Assembly: GCA_013203365.1 (NCBI GenBank)
Contig: JABMQG010000404.1
Span: 1-8,838, forward strand
Direction of reading: 5' to 3'
Length of the DNA: 8,838 bases
Source of the DNA: Planctomycetota bacterium
GTDB lineage: Bacteria > Planctomycetota > Phycisphaerae > SM23-33 > FEN-1343
Shown here: positions 1 to 6,341 of the stretch, in pieces
How positions within the stretch are numbered: the stretch's first letter is position 1
Layout: each line of letters begins with the position of its first letter
Translations under genes and position numbers: made by a program
The notes under the pieces: generated by a model
The model's input: only the letters and a program-made list of their open reading frames with translations
What the model was told of the DNA's origin: nothing
Database searches by the model: none

Positions 1-1
1 C

Positions 2-331
2 GGCGGGCAGTGCATGCCCAGCTTCCTCCAGACCGATCTTATCGTTAGTGCATCACGCGTGGTGCTGCTTTTCGACCAGCTGCTCGATCCCAATCGGGGC
101 TACGGCGGAAGCCAGCAGGATCGCAGCGCGGGCAAATACTGCGGCAGCTACCCCAAGTCATTCAGCGTCCGCCACTCGAAAGACAGCTCGGGCATGGGCG
201 GATCCATTCTGTATTGCGATTACAGCGTAAGGTGGGTTGAAACGGTTTGGAAAGACGAATGGGCCGATGACCTTCAGTGTCCGCCCAGGGACGATCCGGA
301 CTGGTTTCCATATCCTGTTAAGACTTATTGA
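2..331 (+). CDS. DUF1559-type (H-X9-DG) prepilin-like protein, 3' end only
   Basis: The reading frame is open from the left edge and ends at TGA 329-331, so only the C-terminal ~109 residues are present and the true start lies outside the window. The visible part reads like the C-terminus of planctomycete DUF1559 proteins, which carry an N-terminal type IV pilin-like signal and a terminal 'H-X9-DG' module. Here there is LLFDQLLDPNRGYGG, then RHS, then GGSILYCDYSVRWV, then a tail rich in W, D and P (PPRDDPDWFPYP). The usual DG is DY and the gap from His to Asp is about 14 residues, so it is a variant module. Such proteins are thought to be exported and to sit in pseudopilus or cell-surface structures, but their role is not established. 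The next gene starts 29 bp downstream on the same strand and may be co-transcribed. The family call rests on motif recognition only. Confidence 0.7.
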   Translation, partial: GGQCMPSFLQTDLIVSASRVVLLFDQLLDPNRGYGGSQQDRSAGKYCGSYPKSFSVRHSKDSSGMGGSILYCDYSVRWVETVWKDEWADDLQCPPRDDPDWFPYPVKTY

Positions 332-347
332 CAAATGCTCACAAGTT

Positions 348-354
348 AAAGGAG
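348..354 (+). promoter_or_regulatory. Ribosome binding site that fixes the PEP-CTERM gene start
   Basis: AAAGGAG lies 6 bases upstream of ATG 361. An in-frame ATG at 328 would add 11 residues (TNAHKLKERA-like, charged) in front of the signal peptide and has no such site, so 361 is the better start. Confidence 0.75.
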
Positions 355-360
355 AGGGCT

Positions 361-1236
361 ATGAAGTGCTGCAAAGTTATGCCGTTTGCGTTGCTCTTAG
401 TGACCATGGTGTTGGTGGCGACTGCCGACAGTGCGCCTACCTCGTTGTCGATCTACGATCTCCAGTACACCATCTCCGGCGACGGCGGCAGCAGTTGGAA
501 TGGTAACGTGGTTGACTGCCTCGGCGGGATCGTAACACACAAGTTTGCCGGGTCCAAGCCCAAGCTCACCTTGCAAGACCCTGCCAAGCCCGACGGCTGG
601 GGCGGCATCCAGATCAAAGACTGGACGGGTGGTACGCTGTTCAATAATGCCTCGGTGGGCGACTGGGTGTCCGTTACGAACGTTGCGGTGGAAGAGTATC
701 GCGGCAACACCATACTCAACTACGACAGCAACAACAGCCCCTCTTACGAAGTGGTCTCCACCGGCAATATCCTGCCGGCGCCACTGCCGGTGAGCCTTTG
801 GCAGATTGCCTCGCCCATCGAAGGGCCGGTGGGTGAATTTTACGTCACCGGCCACAGCGCTGAGAAGTACGAGGCGATGCGGCTGACGGTTGAAGACGTG
901 GCCGTCACGGCGATGGACCTGGGCAAGGCCATGGACAACTACGTCCTCCAAGGCACGGGCGGCAGCTGCTGGGCCAGCGACTACATGAACGCGCAGGTCG
1001 GCAGTAATTACTACCATCCATACATTGCTGTTGGCCAGACGTTCCAAAGCGTCACGGGTATTATCGAACAGTACACCAAGGTCGAAAACGGCTGGGATTA
1101 CTACCAGTTGCTGACGACCGACACAAGCGACCTGGTCGTTCCGGAACCTGCTTCGCTCAGCTATCTGCTGGCCGTGTCGATTGCGGGCGGCCTGAGGCGG
1201 CGAAGGCGGGTGCAGAGCAACCCACTTTGCCGTTGA
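361..1236 (+). CDS. Secreted PEP-CTERM sorting-domain protein
   Basis: This is a 291-residue exported protein. Residues 1-25 form a Sec-type signal peptide: MKCCK, a hydrophobic core (FALLLVTMVLVATA), then a small-residue cleavage region near ADSA. The C-terminus has a PEP-CTERM signature: VPEPASL, a short hydrophobic stretch (LLAVSIAGG) and an Arg-rich end (LRRRRR). In known systems this tail is processed by an exosortase and the protein goes to the envelope or extracellular matrix. The body looks mostly beta, rich in G, S, N, T and aromatics. It seems to hold two related segments (about 30-140 and 145-260), each with a V-GxxxxVTGxxxxY-like pattern (GDWVSVTNVAVEEYRG; GQTFQSVTGIIEQY), suggestive of paired OB-fold-like domains. 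That fold call is an inference. No catalytic residues are recognisable and the function is unknown. It lies 29 bp after the H-X9-DG gene. Confidence 0.85.
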   Translation: MKCCKVMPFALLLVTMVLVATADSAPTSLSIYDLQYTISGDGGSSWNGNVVDCLGGIVTHKFAGSKPKLTLQDPAKPDGWGGIQIKDWTGGTLFNNASVGDWVSVTNVAVEEYRGNTILNYDSNNSPSYEVVSTGNILPAPLPVSLWQIASPIEGPVGEFYVTGHSAEKYEAMRLTVEDVAVTAMDLGKAMDNYVLQGTGGSCWASDYMNAQVGSNYYHPYIAVGQTFQSVTGIIEQYTKVENGWDYYQLLTTDTSDLVVPEPASLSYLLAVSIAGGLRRRRRVQSNPLCR

Positions 1237-1305
1237 CAGGCGTCGGCTTTTCGCAAAGATGTCCGTGGAAGGCGGGTCGGAAAGAATATTGAAAGGCGAC
1301 TGGCG

Positions 1306-1932
1306 ATGAAACGGCAATACATTGTCGGCATACTGTTCTTCAGCGCCCTTTGGGGTCTGTCTGAGGCAGTGTTGGGCGGCTGGATATACTCCGCGCATAT
1401 GCGCCATGCCGGAGCGGTGATCTTGACCGTTATTGGATTTGCGATTCTGACGCTGGCGCGAATTCACGTTCCCCTGCCCGGAGCTTCCACGGCCATCGGG
1501 GCACTGGCGATGCTGTTCAAGTTCCTCAACGAGCCGTTCTTCGCCTGCCATCTGCTGGCCATTTTTCTGCTGGGGGTTGCGTACGACCTGGTGTTCAGCT
1601 TGGCCGGGGGACGGAACAAGGCTCTGATCGGCCTTGGTGCGACCTATCTGGGCTTTGCGATGTTCGCCCTGATAATCACGTACGTGGTCCGCTATTCCTA
1701 CTGGATCGATGTCGGCTGGCCAAAGGTCGTGCATTACGTGGCCTTTGTCGGCACGATTACCGCCCTGTGCAACGCCGCTTGCGTGCCGTTGGCCGACTAC
1801 CTTGGCCGAAGCCTGTCCAAGGGTACGGTTACCAAGACCTACCTGCGAGTTTGGGGCTTCCGGGCCACCTCGTTTGTGACGGCCGGTCTGTGGGTAGTGG
1901 CGATCATGCGGCAGTTGTGGGGCCATGCCTGA
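1306..1932 (+). CDS. Six-helix integral membrane protein of unknown function
   Basis: This 208-residue, strongly hydrophobic protein has about six predicted membrane segments, near residues 5-28, 35-54, 61-99 (a long stretch that may be two helices), 104-128, 143-163 and 185-205. Charged loops between them include RNK, GRSLSKGTVTK and a WIDVGWPK loop. No cleavable signal peptide is evident. The size and helix count resemble substrate-binding (S) components of ECF-type transporters or other small permeases, but no diagnostic motif was recognised, so a transport role is only a guess. An AAAGG site at 1292-1296 lies 9 bases before the ATG. The end overlaps the start of the THEP1-like NTPase by 8 bp, which implies translational coupling and a shared task. 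A long open frame on the opposite strand (397-1983) is judged a shadow, because this strand shows the coherent membrane-protein pattern. Confidence 0.85.
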   Translation: MKRQYIVGILFFSALWGLSEAVLGGWIYSAHMRHAGAVILTVIGFAILTLARIHVPLPGASTAIGALAMLFKFLNEPFFACHLLAIFLLGVAYDLVFSLAGGRNKALIGLGATYLGFAMFALIITYVVRYSYWIDVGWPKVVHYVAFVGTITALCNAACVPLADYLGRSLSKGTVTKTYLRVWGFRATSFVTAGLWVVAIMRQLWGHA

Positions 1933-2479
1933 CGAGCGGAGGATGATCCTCTTCGCAGGCCCGAAGCACTCGGGCAAGACCACCGCTGTCGGCAGAATCG
2001 TCGAACGGCTGCGGAACGAGGGTTTTGCGGTAGCCGGCGTGTTGGCGCCGGCTCTCTACGAGGAAGGTGTGCTGGCGGGCTTTGACGTGTTGGACCTGTC
2101 TACGGGCCGGCGGATGCGGGGACTTCGTCGAGTTGAACACGGCAAGTCGGCGGATGTCGGCCAATTCGCATTTGACGACGAGGCACTTGACCTCGGCCAA
2201 GCGGCGCTGGCCGACGAGGCGGCATTTCGAGCCGATCTTGTCGTTGTCGACGAGTTCGGTCCGCTGGAAAGGGGCGGCGGCGGCTGGCGGGTCGGCGTGG
2301 ATAATCTGGCACGCTCGGCTGCCGGCATGTTGATGCTGGTCGTCCGGGAGGAAATAGCCAATCTGGTGCGTGAACTGTATCCTTCGCTGGTCAAAACAGT
2401 TATTCTTTCAAGGCGGCCCGACGCAGCCGAGGCCATAATCGCCTTGCTCAAATCAAGACACCCAGACCGTCACACCTGA
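1925..2479 (+). CDS. THEP1-like P-loop nucleoside triphosphatase (NTPase_1 / DUF2478 type)
   Basis: This 184-residue soluble protein starts with a P-loop, GPKHSGKTT (residues 12-20, Walker A). Next comes the family-typical segment where the chain runs from the first helix into 'GFAVAGVLAP...GVLAGFDVLDLSTG'. The Walker B strand is LVVVDEFGPLE (about residues 105-115). Length and layout fit the small THEP1-like NTPases, which hydrolyse NTPs in vitro and whose cell role is poorly known. Related DUF2478 proteins often sit beside transport genes. Its ATG lies inside the last codons of the upstream membrane-protein gene (ATGCCTGA, 8 bp overlap), and it has no strong ribosome site of its own, so translation is probably coupled. 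A GGGG run close by is the only purine stretch. A later ATG at 1943 abuts GGAGG with no spacer, so it is a weaker start. The family call is firm at P-loop level and moderate for THEP1. Confidence 0.8.
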   Translation: MPDERRMILFAGPKHSGKTTAVGRIVERLRNEGFAVAGVLAPALYEEGVLAGFDVLDLSTGRRMRGLRRVEHGKSADVGQFAFDDEALDLGQAALADEAAFRADLVVVDEFGPLERGGGGWRVGVDNLARSAAGMLMLVVREEIANLVRELYPSLVKTVILSRRPDAAEAIIALLKSRHPDRHT

Positions 2480-2619
2480 CGGAACAACTGACCACGCCGA
2501 CGTTCGCCTGGGGCTTTATTGAATCGTAGACTCCCCTATGTAGTCGTGCGTTGCAGGCCTGGTCTGTTGCGCCGGCCCGCCCCACCCGTAGCGTTTGTGC
2601 AGACCCGGGAGTATGAACC

Positions 2620-2886
2620 ATGAAGCAAGTGACCGTTTCCGACGAACTCTACGATCAGCTGAAGGATTTCATCGTCGATCCGTTTGACGACACGATCCAG
2701 ACGGTGATCGGCCGGCTTATAGGCATCACTCACAAGGCCCGCGACCGCTGGCCTAGCCTGGGCCCTGCCAAGGAGACTCGTATGAGGGCCGCCGAGGTGG
2801 GCGTCGAAGCCGGCCAGATGCCGGATGAAGTTGATGACATCGTTCAATTCAAGTCCCGTGACGTAGGCGACCCCACCGTTATGTGA
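2620..2886 (+). CDS. Small ribbon-helix-helix-like hypothetical protein
   Basis: This encodes 88 residues. The first ~36 look like a ribbon-helix-helix fold: a short strand KQVTV, a helix SDELYDQLKDFIV, a turn DPFDD, and a second helix TIQTVIGRLIG. This arrangement is seen in CopG/MetJ/Arc-type regulators and in N-terminal multimerisation domains such as that of SeqA. The rest is charged and has no recognised domain. If the fold is right, the protein may dimerise and bind DNA, with the strand residues K2, Q3, T5 and S7 facing the groove, but no target site is evident. A GGGAG at 2607-2611 is well spaced (8 bases) from the ATG. It is a lone gene 140 bp after the NTPase gene. The opposite strand has an open frame (2536-2937) without recognisable protein character. 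It is moderately likely to be a real gene; a regulatory function is inference. Confidence 0.55.
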   Translation: MKQVTVSDELYDQLKDFIVDPFDDTIQTVIGRLIGITHKARDRWPSLGPAKETRMRAAEVGVEAGQMPDEVDDIVQFKSRDVGDPTVM

Positions 2887-2942
2887 GATCTGCCGGCAAG
2901 AAAGACTTGCCTGATCTTCACGACACGTGAGGGACATTATAG

Positions 2943-2966
2943 AGGCAGGGGTTTTTCACCCTGCTT
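2943..2966. other. Inverted repeat in the convergent spacer (hairpin 1)
   Basis: AGGCAGGG (2943-2950) pairs with CCCTGCTT (2959-2966) across an 8-base, T-rich loop (one G-T pair). It lies between the stop of the small RHH-like gene and the stop of folD, where a terminator for either direction is expected. Neither strand has a run of T after the stem, so it is not a textbook intrinsic terminator. Confidence 0.4.
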
Positions 2967-2978
2967 AGAGGCCCGATA

Positions 2979-2995
2979 GCACAAGACCCTTGTGC
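2979..2995. terminator. Inverted repeat in the convergent spacer (hairpin 2), possible bidirectional terminator
   Basis: GCACAAG (2979-2985) and CTTGTGC (2989-2995) form a perfect 7 bp stem with a 3-base loop. It is the most compact hairpin in the 212 bp spacer where the + and - gene blocks meet. There is no T tract on either side, so termination is suggested by position and symmetry only. Confidence 0.35.
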
Positions 2996-3098
2996 CAGGC
3001 AGGGGATCCATCGGTCGTTGACTACAGGAGTAAGAATCTATGGATGCTGGGCTATATGCAATCGCCTGCTGCTCCAGATGCTGGTTTTTCTGCTTTAC

Positions 3099-4070
3099 TT
3101 AGCCCTTGGCGCAGGCGACGGTATTAGCCAGGAGCATGGCGACGGTTACCGGGCCGACGCCGCCGGGGACTGGAGTGATGGCCGAGGCTATCTCTTTGGC
3201 GGCTTCGAAGTCCACGTCGCCGACGGTTTTTATAGCTGTCTTGCCCTTTTCGTTTTTCAGCGGCTCGCCGTCTTGATCGAAGCCGATCGGTATGCGGTTG
3301 GTCGCCACGTCGATGACGATGGCGTCTTTTTTGAGCATGTCGGCCTTTATCAGCGGCGACAGGTCGGGCAGTGGCGGGTTTTGGCCGGCCTTTTTTTTGC
3401 GGTTGTAACCGAGCCAACGTGCCTGCGAGACGCCGGTGGCCACGATGAGCACCTCCGCCCGGCGGGTGTGGGAGGCGAGGTCCTTGGTGGCGACGTGGCA
3501 GACGGTGACGGTGGGCGATTCGGTAAGCGATTGCAGCAGGATGACAGCCGCCGGCTTGCCGACGATTTCACTGTGCCCGACGACGACGATCTCTTTGCCG
3601 GCCAGGAGCGGGCAGGTTCTCTTGAGTAGTTCCACCGCCGCCTTTGCCGTGCATGGCGCGACGACCTCGTCGCCGAAGAACAGCCTGCCCAGGTTCGCCG
3701 GGTGCAGGCCCTCGACGTCTTTTCGCGGGTCGATGGCGGCCTGTGCGGCACGTGCGTTGAGCTGGGTCGGCAGGGGCATTTGGAGGATGATGCCGGTAAC
3801 GGCCGGGTTGTTGCCCAGGGCTGCCAGCCGGGCCAGCAGGGCCTCTTGCGAGGTATCTTCCGGCAGGTTCAGCAGCTCGTAGTCGATCCCCACGGACTGG
3901 CAGGCCTTGGCCTGCATGTTGGTGTACAGTTTCGAGGCCGGGTTTTCGCCGACCTGGACTGCCGCGAGGTGGGGCTTCCTGCCGGCCTTGGTCAACTGGT
4001 CGGCATCCTCGGCAACTTGCTTTCTGATGTCCTCGGCTACGGCTTCTCCGTCGATAATCCTGGCGGTCAC
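3099..4070 (-). CDS. folD: Bifunctional methylene-THF dehydrogenase / methenyl-THF cyclohydrolase FolD
   Basis: FolD interconverts 10-formyl-, 5,10-methenyl- and 5,10-methylene-tetrahydrofolate in the cytoplasm, with NADP+ or NAD+. Visible marks: SKLY-TNMQAKAC (residues 46-57, active-site Tyr49 and catalytic Lys55, aligning with Tyr50/Lys56 of the E. coli enzyme), ILQMPLP (95-101), PRKDVEGLHPAN (115-126, active-site Asp118), PCTAKAAVELL (139-149), the nucleotide-binding VVVGHSEIVGKP (162-173), VGDVDF (283-288) and PVPGGVGPVTVAMLL (300-314). The chain is 323 residues, longer than the usual ~280-300, because of extra segments near 217-238 and 265-281. GHS replaces the common GRS at the cofactor site. 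The start is GTG at 4070, with GGAG (4077-4080) 6 bases upstream, adjoining the metF stop. It is the last gene of the hydrogenase-metVF operon and supplies or consumes the MetF substrate. Confidence 0.95.
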   Translation of the reverse strand: MTARIIDGEAVAEDIRKQVAEDADQLTKAGRKPHLAAVQVGENPASKLYTNMQAKACQSVGIDYELLNLPEDTSQEALLARLAALGNNPAVTGIILQMPLPTQLNARAAQAAIDPRKDVEGLHPANLGRLFFGDEVVAPCTAKAAVELLKRTCPLLAGKEIVVVGHSEIVGKPAAVILLQSLTESPTVTVCHVATKDLASHTRRAEVLIVATGVSQARWLGYNRKKKAGQNPPLPDLSPLIKADMLKKDAIVIDVATNRIPIGFDQDGEPLKNEKGKTAIKTVGDVDFEAAKEIASAITPVPGGVGPVTVAMLLANTVACAKG

Positions 4071-4076
4071 TGCAAT

Positions 4077-4082
4077 CTCCTC
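4077..4082 (-). promoter_or_regulatory. folD ribosome binding site overlapping the metF stop
   Basis: GAGGAG shares bases with the metF TGA stop (4081-4083) and lies 6 bases from the GTG start of folD. This supports the GTG start and reinitiation by ribosomes finishing metF. Confidence 0.7.
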
Positions 4083-4980
4083 AACTTAGTTCGGCTTTTT
4101 CTATGATATCCGGCACGCAATGGTCCCAGCCGAGGGTCATCAAATGCGCCCCCTGGCACATGGGTTTCATTTGGCGGATCAACTCGCCCGCGATGTCTGT
4201 GCTGACCTTCTGGCGGTCTTCCTTGGCGGAGTCGGCGAGACGCTGGATGATCTCATCCGGCACGACGACGCCTGGGACGCTGCGGTTCATGTACTTAGCC
4301 ATGGGGGCAGACTTCAGCAGCACTATGCCGACCATCACCGGAATCTTGATGTGCCGGATCGATTTCATGAAGGTTTCGAAGGTCTTGGGGTCATACACCG
4401 CCTGTGTCTGGACGAACTGGGCGCCGGCGGCGGCCTTTTTCTCCAGCTTGATTACCTGTGCCTCGGGCGTCGGCGAACCTGGTGTGGTGCAGCAGCCTTT
4501 GAAGAACTTCGGGACGCCGTCCAGCTTATTCGGATTGCCCTTGGTGTCCAGCCCCATATCGGTGCCCGCCTCCAGGGCACACATGGCCTGGAGCAGCGAG
4601 ACCGAGTCCAGGTCGTAGACGGGTTTTGCATCCTGATGGTCGCCCATGACGACGTGATCGCCGGTGAGTGACAGGACATTTTCGATGCCCAAGGCAGCGG
4701 CGCTGAGGAGGTCCGACTGAAGGGCCAGGCGGTTGCGATCGCGGCAGACCATTTGGAAGACCGGCTCAATGCCGAGGTCGATAAGCATGTGGCAGACCGC
4801 CATGGAACCGAGGCGCATTACCGCGGTCTGGATGTCGGTCACGTTGACGGCTGCGACGCGGCCCTTCAGGTATTGCTCGGCCTCGTGGAGACAAGGGCCG
4901 ACATTAATTCCCTTGGGCGGACCTATCTCCCCGGTTACCACAAAGGCGCCGGAGGCGAGCTGTCGTTGAAGTTGACTCAT
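4081..4980 (-). CDS. metF: 5,10-methylene-tetrahydrofolate reductase, MetF subunit
   Basis: This is the flavin TIM-barrel subunit that reduces 5,10-methylene-THF to 5-methyl-THF, feeding methionine synthesis or the methyl branch of the Wood-Ljungdahl pathway. The 299-residue length is normal. Visible motifs: TGEIGPPKG (residues 16-24, Glu18 in the position of the catalytic Glu of MetF), NVTDIQTAVMRLG (46-58), CRDRNRLALQSDLL (79-92), LSLTGDH (103-109, Asp108 near the flavin) and FVQTQAVYD, which contains the substrate-contacting Gln region. An unusual KGCCTTPGSPTPE segment carries two adjacent Cys where relatives usually have small residues. The start ATG has GGAG (4988-4991) 7 bases upstream. 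The gene lies 44 bp after metV and 10 bp before folD. Pairing with MetV marks it as the MetVF type, whose reductant need not be NADH and often arrives through MetV iron-sulfur clusters. Confidence 0.93.
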   Translation of the reverse strand: MSQLQRQLASGAFVVTGEIGPPKGINVGPCLHEAEQYLKGRVAAVNVTDIQTAVMRLGSMAVCHMLIDLGIEPVFQMVCRDRNRLALQSDLLSAAALGIENVLSLTGDHVVMGDHQDAKPVYDLDSVSLLQAMCALEAGTDMGLDTKGNPNKLDGVPKFFKGCCTTPGSPTPEAQVIKLEKKAAAGAQFVQTQAVYDPKTFETFMKSIRHIKIPVMVGIVLLKSAPMAKYMNRSVPGVVVPDEIIQRLADSAKEDRQKVSTDIAGELIRQMKPMCQGAHLMTLGWDHCVPDIIEKAELS

Positions 4981-5024
4981 TCCACTTCTCCATTTATTGG
5001 CGTCAATGATTCAGAAGCCGCGGC

Positions 5025-5729
5025 TCAGTGGGCCTCTTTTGTTGCCGCGGCCTCTTGCTCATCCACTTCCAGGGCGTATCGCATGGTTCGGCGAATGGCG
5101 TCGGGGATGGCCAGCTTTCGGCTGTCTCGCGGGTCGATCATCCGCCGCATGTCGTCCAGGCGGTTCAGCTCCTTCAGGCGGTCGTATATCAGCTTCCACC
5201 CGCAGGGATGCTCGGGAGAAACCTCGCACGAGCCGTCGTCACACGTGCCACCGCACTGCCCGTTGACCAGACTCTTGGCGCACAAGGTTATAGGGCACAG
5301 CCCGCCGGTGTATGCCAGGACGCAGTTGCCGCACTGCCCGCATCGCTCGGACCCGGGCCAAAGGCCCTGGTAGTCTCCCAAGCAGGTGGTATCGAGCCCC
5401 GGGACGGCCCGGCGCGCGACCATGTTACCCACGGCCTGCACGCCCACGCCGCAGGAGCCGACCAGGACGGCGTCGGCAGCGAGTATCTGCTCGGCTTTGC
5501 GGGAGAGTTTGAAACCCACAAGGGCCTTGTTGCACAGCAGCTCGATCAGGCAGCTGCCCGTAATCTTCTTGCCGGCCGCGGTGAGTGCGCCGGTCATTTC
5601 GTCGATCCACGGCTGACCGCCCACGTCGCAGCCTACCGGACAGCCGGTGCATCCGATGATGAAGACGCTGCCGGCGTCTGCGAGCGATTCGATGACCTTT
5701 TCCACTGGTTTTTTTTCGGTGGCATTCAT
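5025..5729 (-). CDS. metV: MetV, cysteine-rich iron-sulfur/zinc subunit of methylene-THF reductase
   Basis: This 234-residue protein of the MetV (MTHFR C-terminal) family partners MetF in acetogens and other anaerobes, and there passes electrons from an external donor to the MetF flavin. It holds 16 cysteines. The main groups are CTGCPVGC (27-34), Cys60 and Cys66, GSCGVG (Cys93), Cys116, CGQCGNC (130-136), then Cys145, 150, 159, 163, 168 and 176 in a dense block that includes LCPITLCAKSLVNGQCGGTC (144-163). The block suits [4Fe-4S] clusters plus Zn; which cysteine binds what cannot be told here. The last ~50 residues are charged and helical. GGAG (5739-5742) overlaps the last codon of the upstream protease gene, whose stop is only 6 bp from this ATG. 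Its position between a hydrogenase set and metF suggests it is the electron entry point. Confidence 0.9.
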   Translation of the reverse strand: MNATEKKPVEKVIESLADAGSVFIIGCTGCPVGCDVGGQPWIDEMTGALTAAGKKITGSCLIELLCNKALVGFKLSRKAEQILAADAVLVGSCGVGVQAVGNMVARRAVPGLDTTCLGDYQGLWPGSERCGQCGNCVLAYTGGLCPITLCAKSLVNGQCGGTCDDGSCEVSPEHPCGWKLIYDRLKELNRLDDMRRMIDPRDSRKLAIPDAIRRTMRYALEVDEQEAAATKEAH

Positions 5730-5735
5730 CTATTC

Positions 5736-6341
5736 TTACTCCCACGTACGGCCTGGGCCGACAGATACTACCTCAGCGGCCTTGTTCAATGTGGTATCGG
5801 TATAAGGGTCGGCCTGAGAGAGGGCGACCTTGGCCGGCGAGGCCGTTCCGGGCCCGGCGTATCGATCCAAATAGCGAGAGATAACCTGCACGAGCCTTTC
5901 CACGGCATCGGCAACCGGGCCGCTGAGGCCTTCGCCCCAGGCGATAGTGGCCGGCTCTATGCCGAATATCGTCACGTCGGTGAACTCATAGCCTGCGATG
6001 GCCTGCATTCGCAGTGCCGGTATGACGCTGATTTCGTGCAGCGACATTGCCGTCGCAGCTGCCGCCGGCGGCGAGGTCAGCTCGGTAAGGTTCAACTGAT
6101 ATATGCTGCCGGGTCGGCCCCCGCCGGCAACGGCGTCGATAATGCCGAGCGGCTGGCCGGCCTGCAAATCGCAGAGCACTTCGCTGAATGCAAGTCCCGC
6201 GTCGATCAGGACGGCCCGGCTATCCAGCCCGCGGCGGCGTAATACATCGACGGCCTTCGGGCCTGCGCCGTCATCGCGCATCAGCACGTTACCCACACCT
6301 ATGATCGCCGGCGGAAGGTTAGACAACACGGCCGACTCCAA
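5736..6341 (-). CDS. [NiFe]-hydrogenase maturation endopeptidase (HyaD/HybD/HycI family)
   Basis: This protease (201 residues) removes the C-terminal tail of the hydrogenase large subunit once nickel is inserted. The signature is GVGNVLMRDDGAG (residues 15-27). Expected Ni-sensing ligands by comparison with HybD are Asp24 (usually Glu), Asp69 in IIDAVAGG, and His102 in MSLHE. FGIEP (126-130) is also typical. The last ~40 residues (from about 163) extend beyond the usual ~160-residue core, are rich in A, T and S, and may be disordered. The start is TTG at 6341 with GGAG (6348-6351) 6 bases upstream. The first 23 bp lie inside the large-subunit gene, so translation is probably coupled. Its target is almost surely the adjacent large subunit, which still carries a cleavable tail. 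Confidence 0.9.
   Translation of the reverse strand: MESAVLSNLPPAIIGVGNVLMRDDGAGPKAVDVLRRRGLDSRAVLIDAGLAFSEVLCDLQAGQPLGIIDAVAGGGRPGSIYQLNLTELTSPPAAAATAMSLHEISVIPALRMQAIAGYEFTDVTIFGIEPATIAWGEGLSGPVADAVERLVQVISRYLDRYAGPGTASPAKVALSQADPYTDTTLNKAAEVVSVGPGRTWE

Noticed and set aside
397..1983. Open frame of 528 codons on the - strand
   Set aside because: It is antisense to the PEP-CTERM and membrane-protein genes, which have signal peptide, sorting tail, membrane helices and ribosome sites. The - strand product is low-complexity (R, Q, H, G, V) with no domain, as expected of a shadow frame in GC-rich DNA.
2536..2937. Open frame of 133 codons on the - strand opposite the small RHH-like gene
   Set aside because: It has no recognisable fold or ribosome site, whereas the + strand frame has both a spaced GGGAG and a plausible RHH pattern. 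Not fully excluded.
2940..3005. Cobalamin or tetrahydrofolate riboswitch in the spacer
   Set aside because: Considered because folate genes are near, but no conserved core of either class was recognised, and on the - strand the region lies downstream, not upstream, of the folate genes.
3018..3629. Open frame of 203 codons on the + strand overlapping folD
   Set aside because: It starts at TTG and runs antisense to the C-terminal half of folD; beyond the first hydrophobic residues the product is a reversed image of FolD codons.
5028..6242. Open frame of 404 codons on the + strand
   Set aside because: It is antisense to metV and the maturation protease, both clearly coding; the translated product has no domain pattern.
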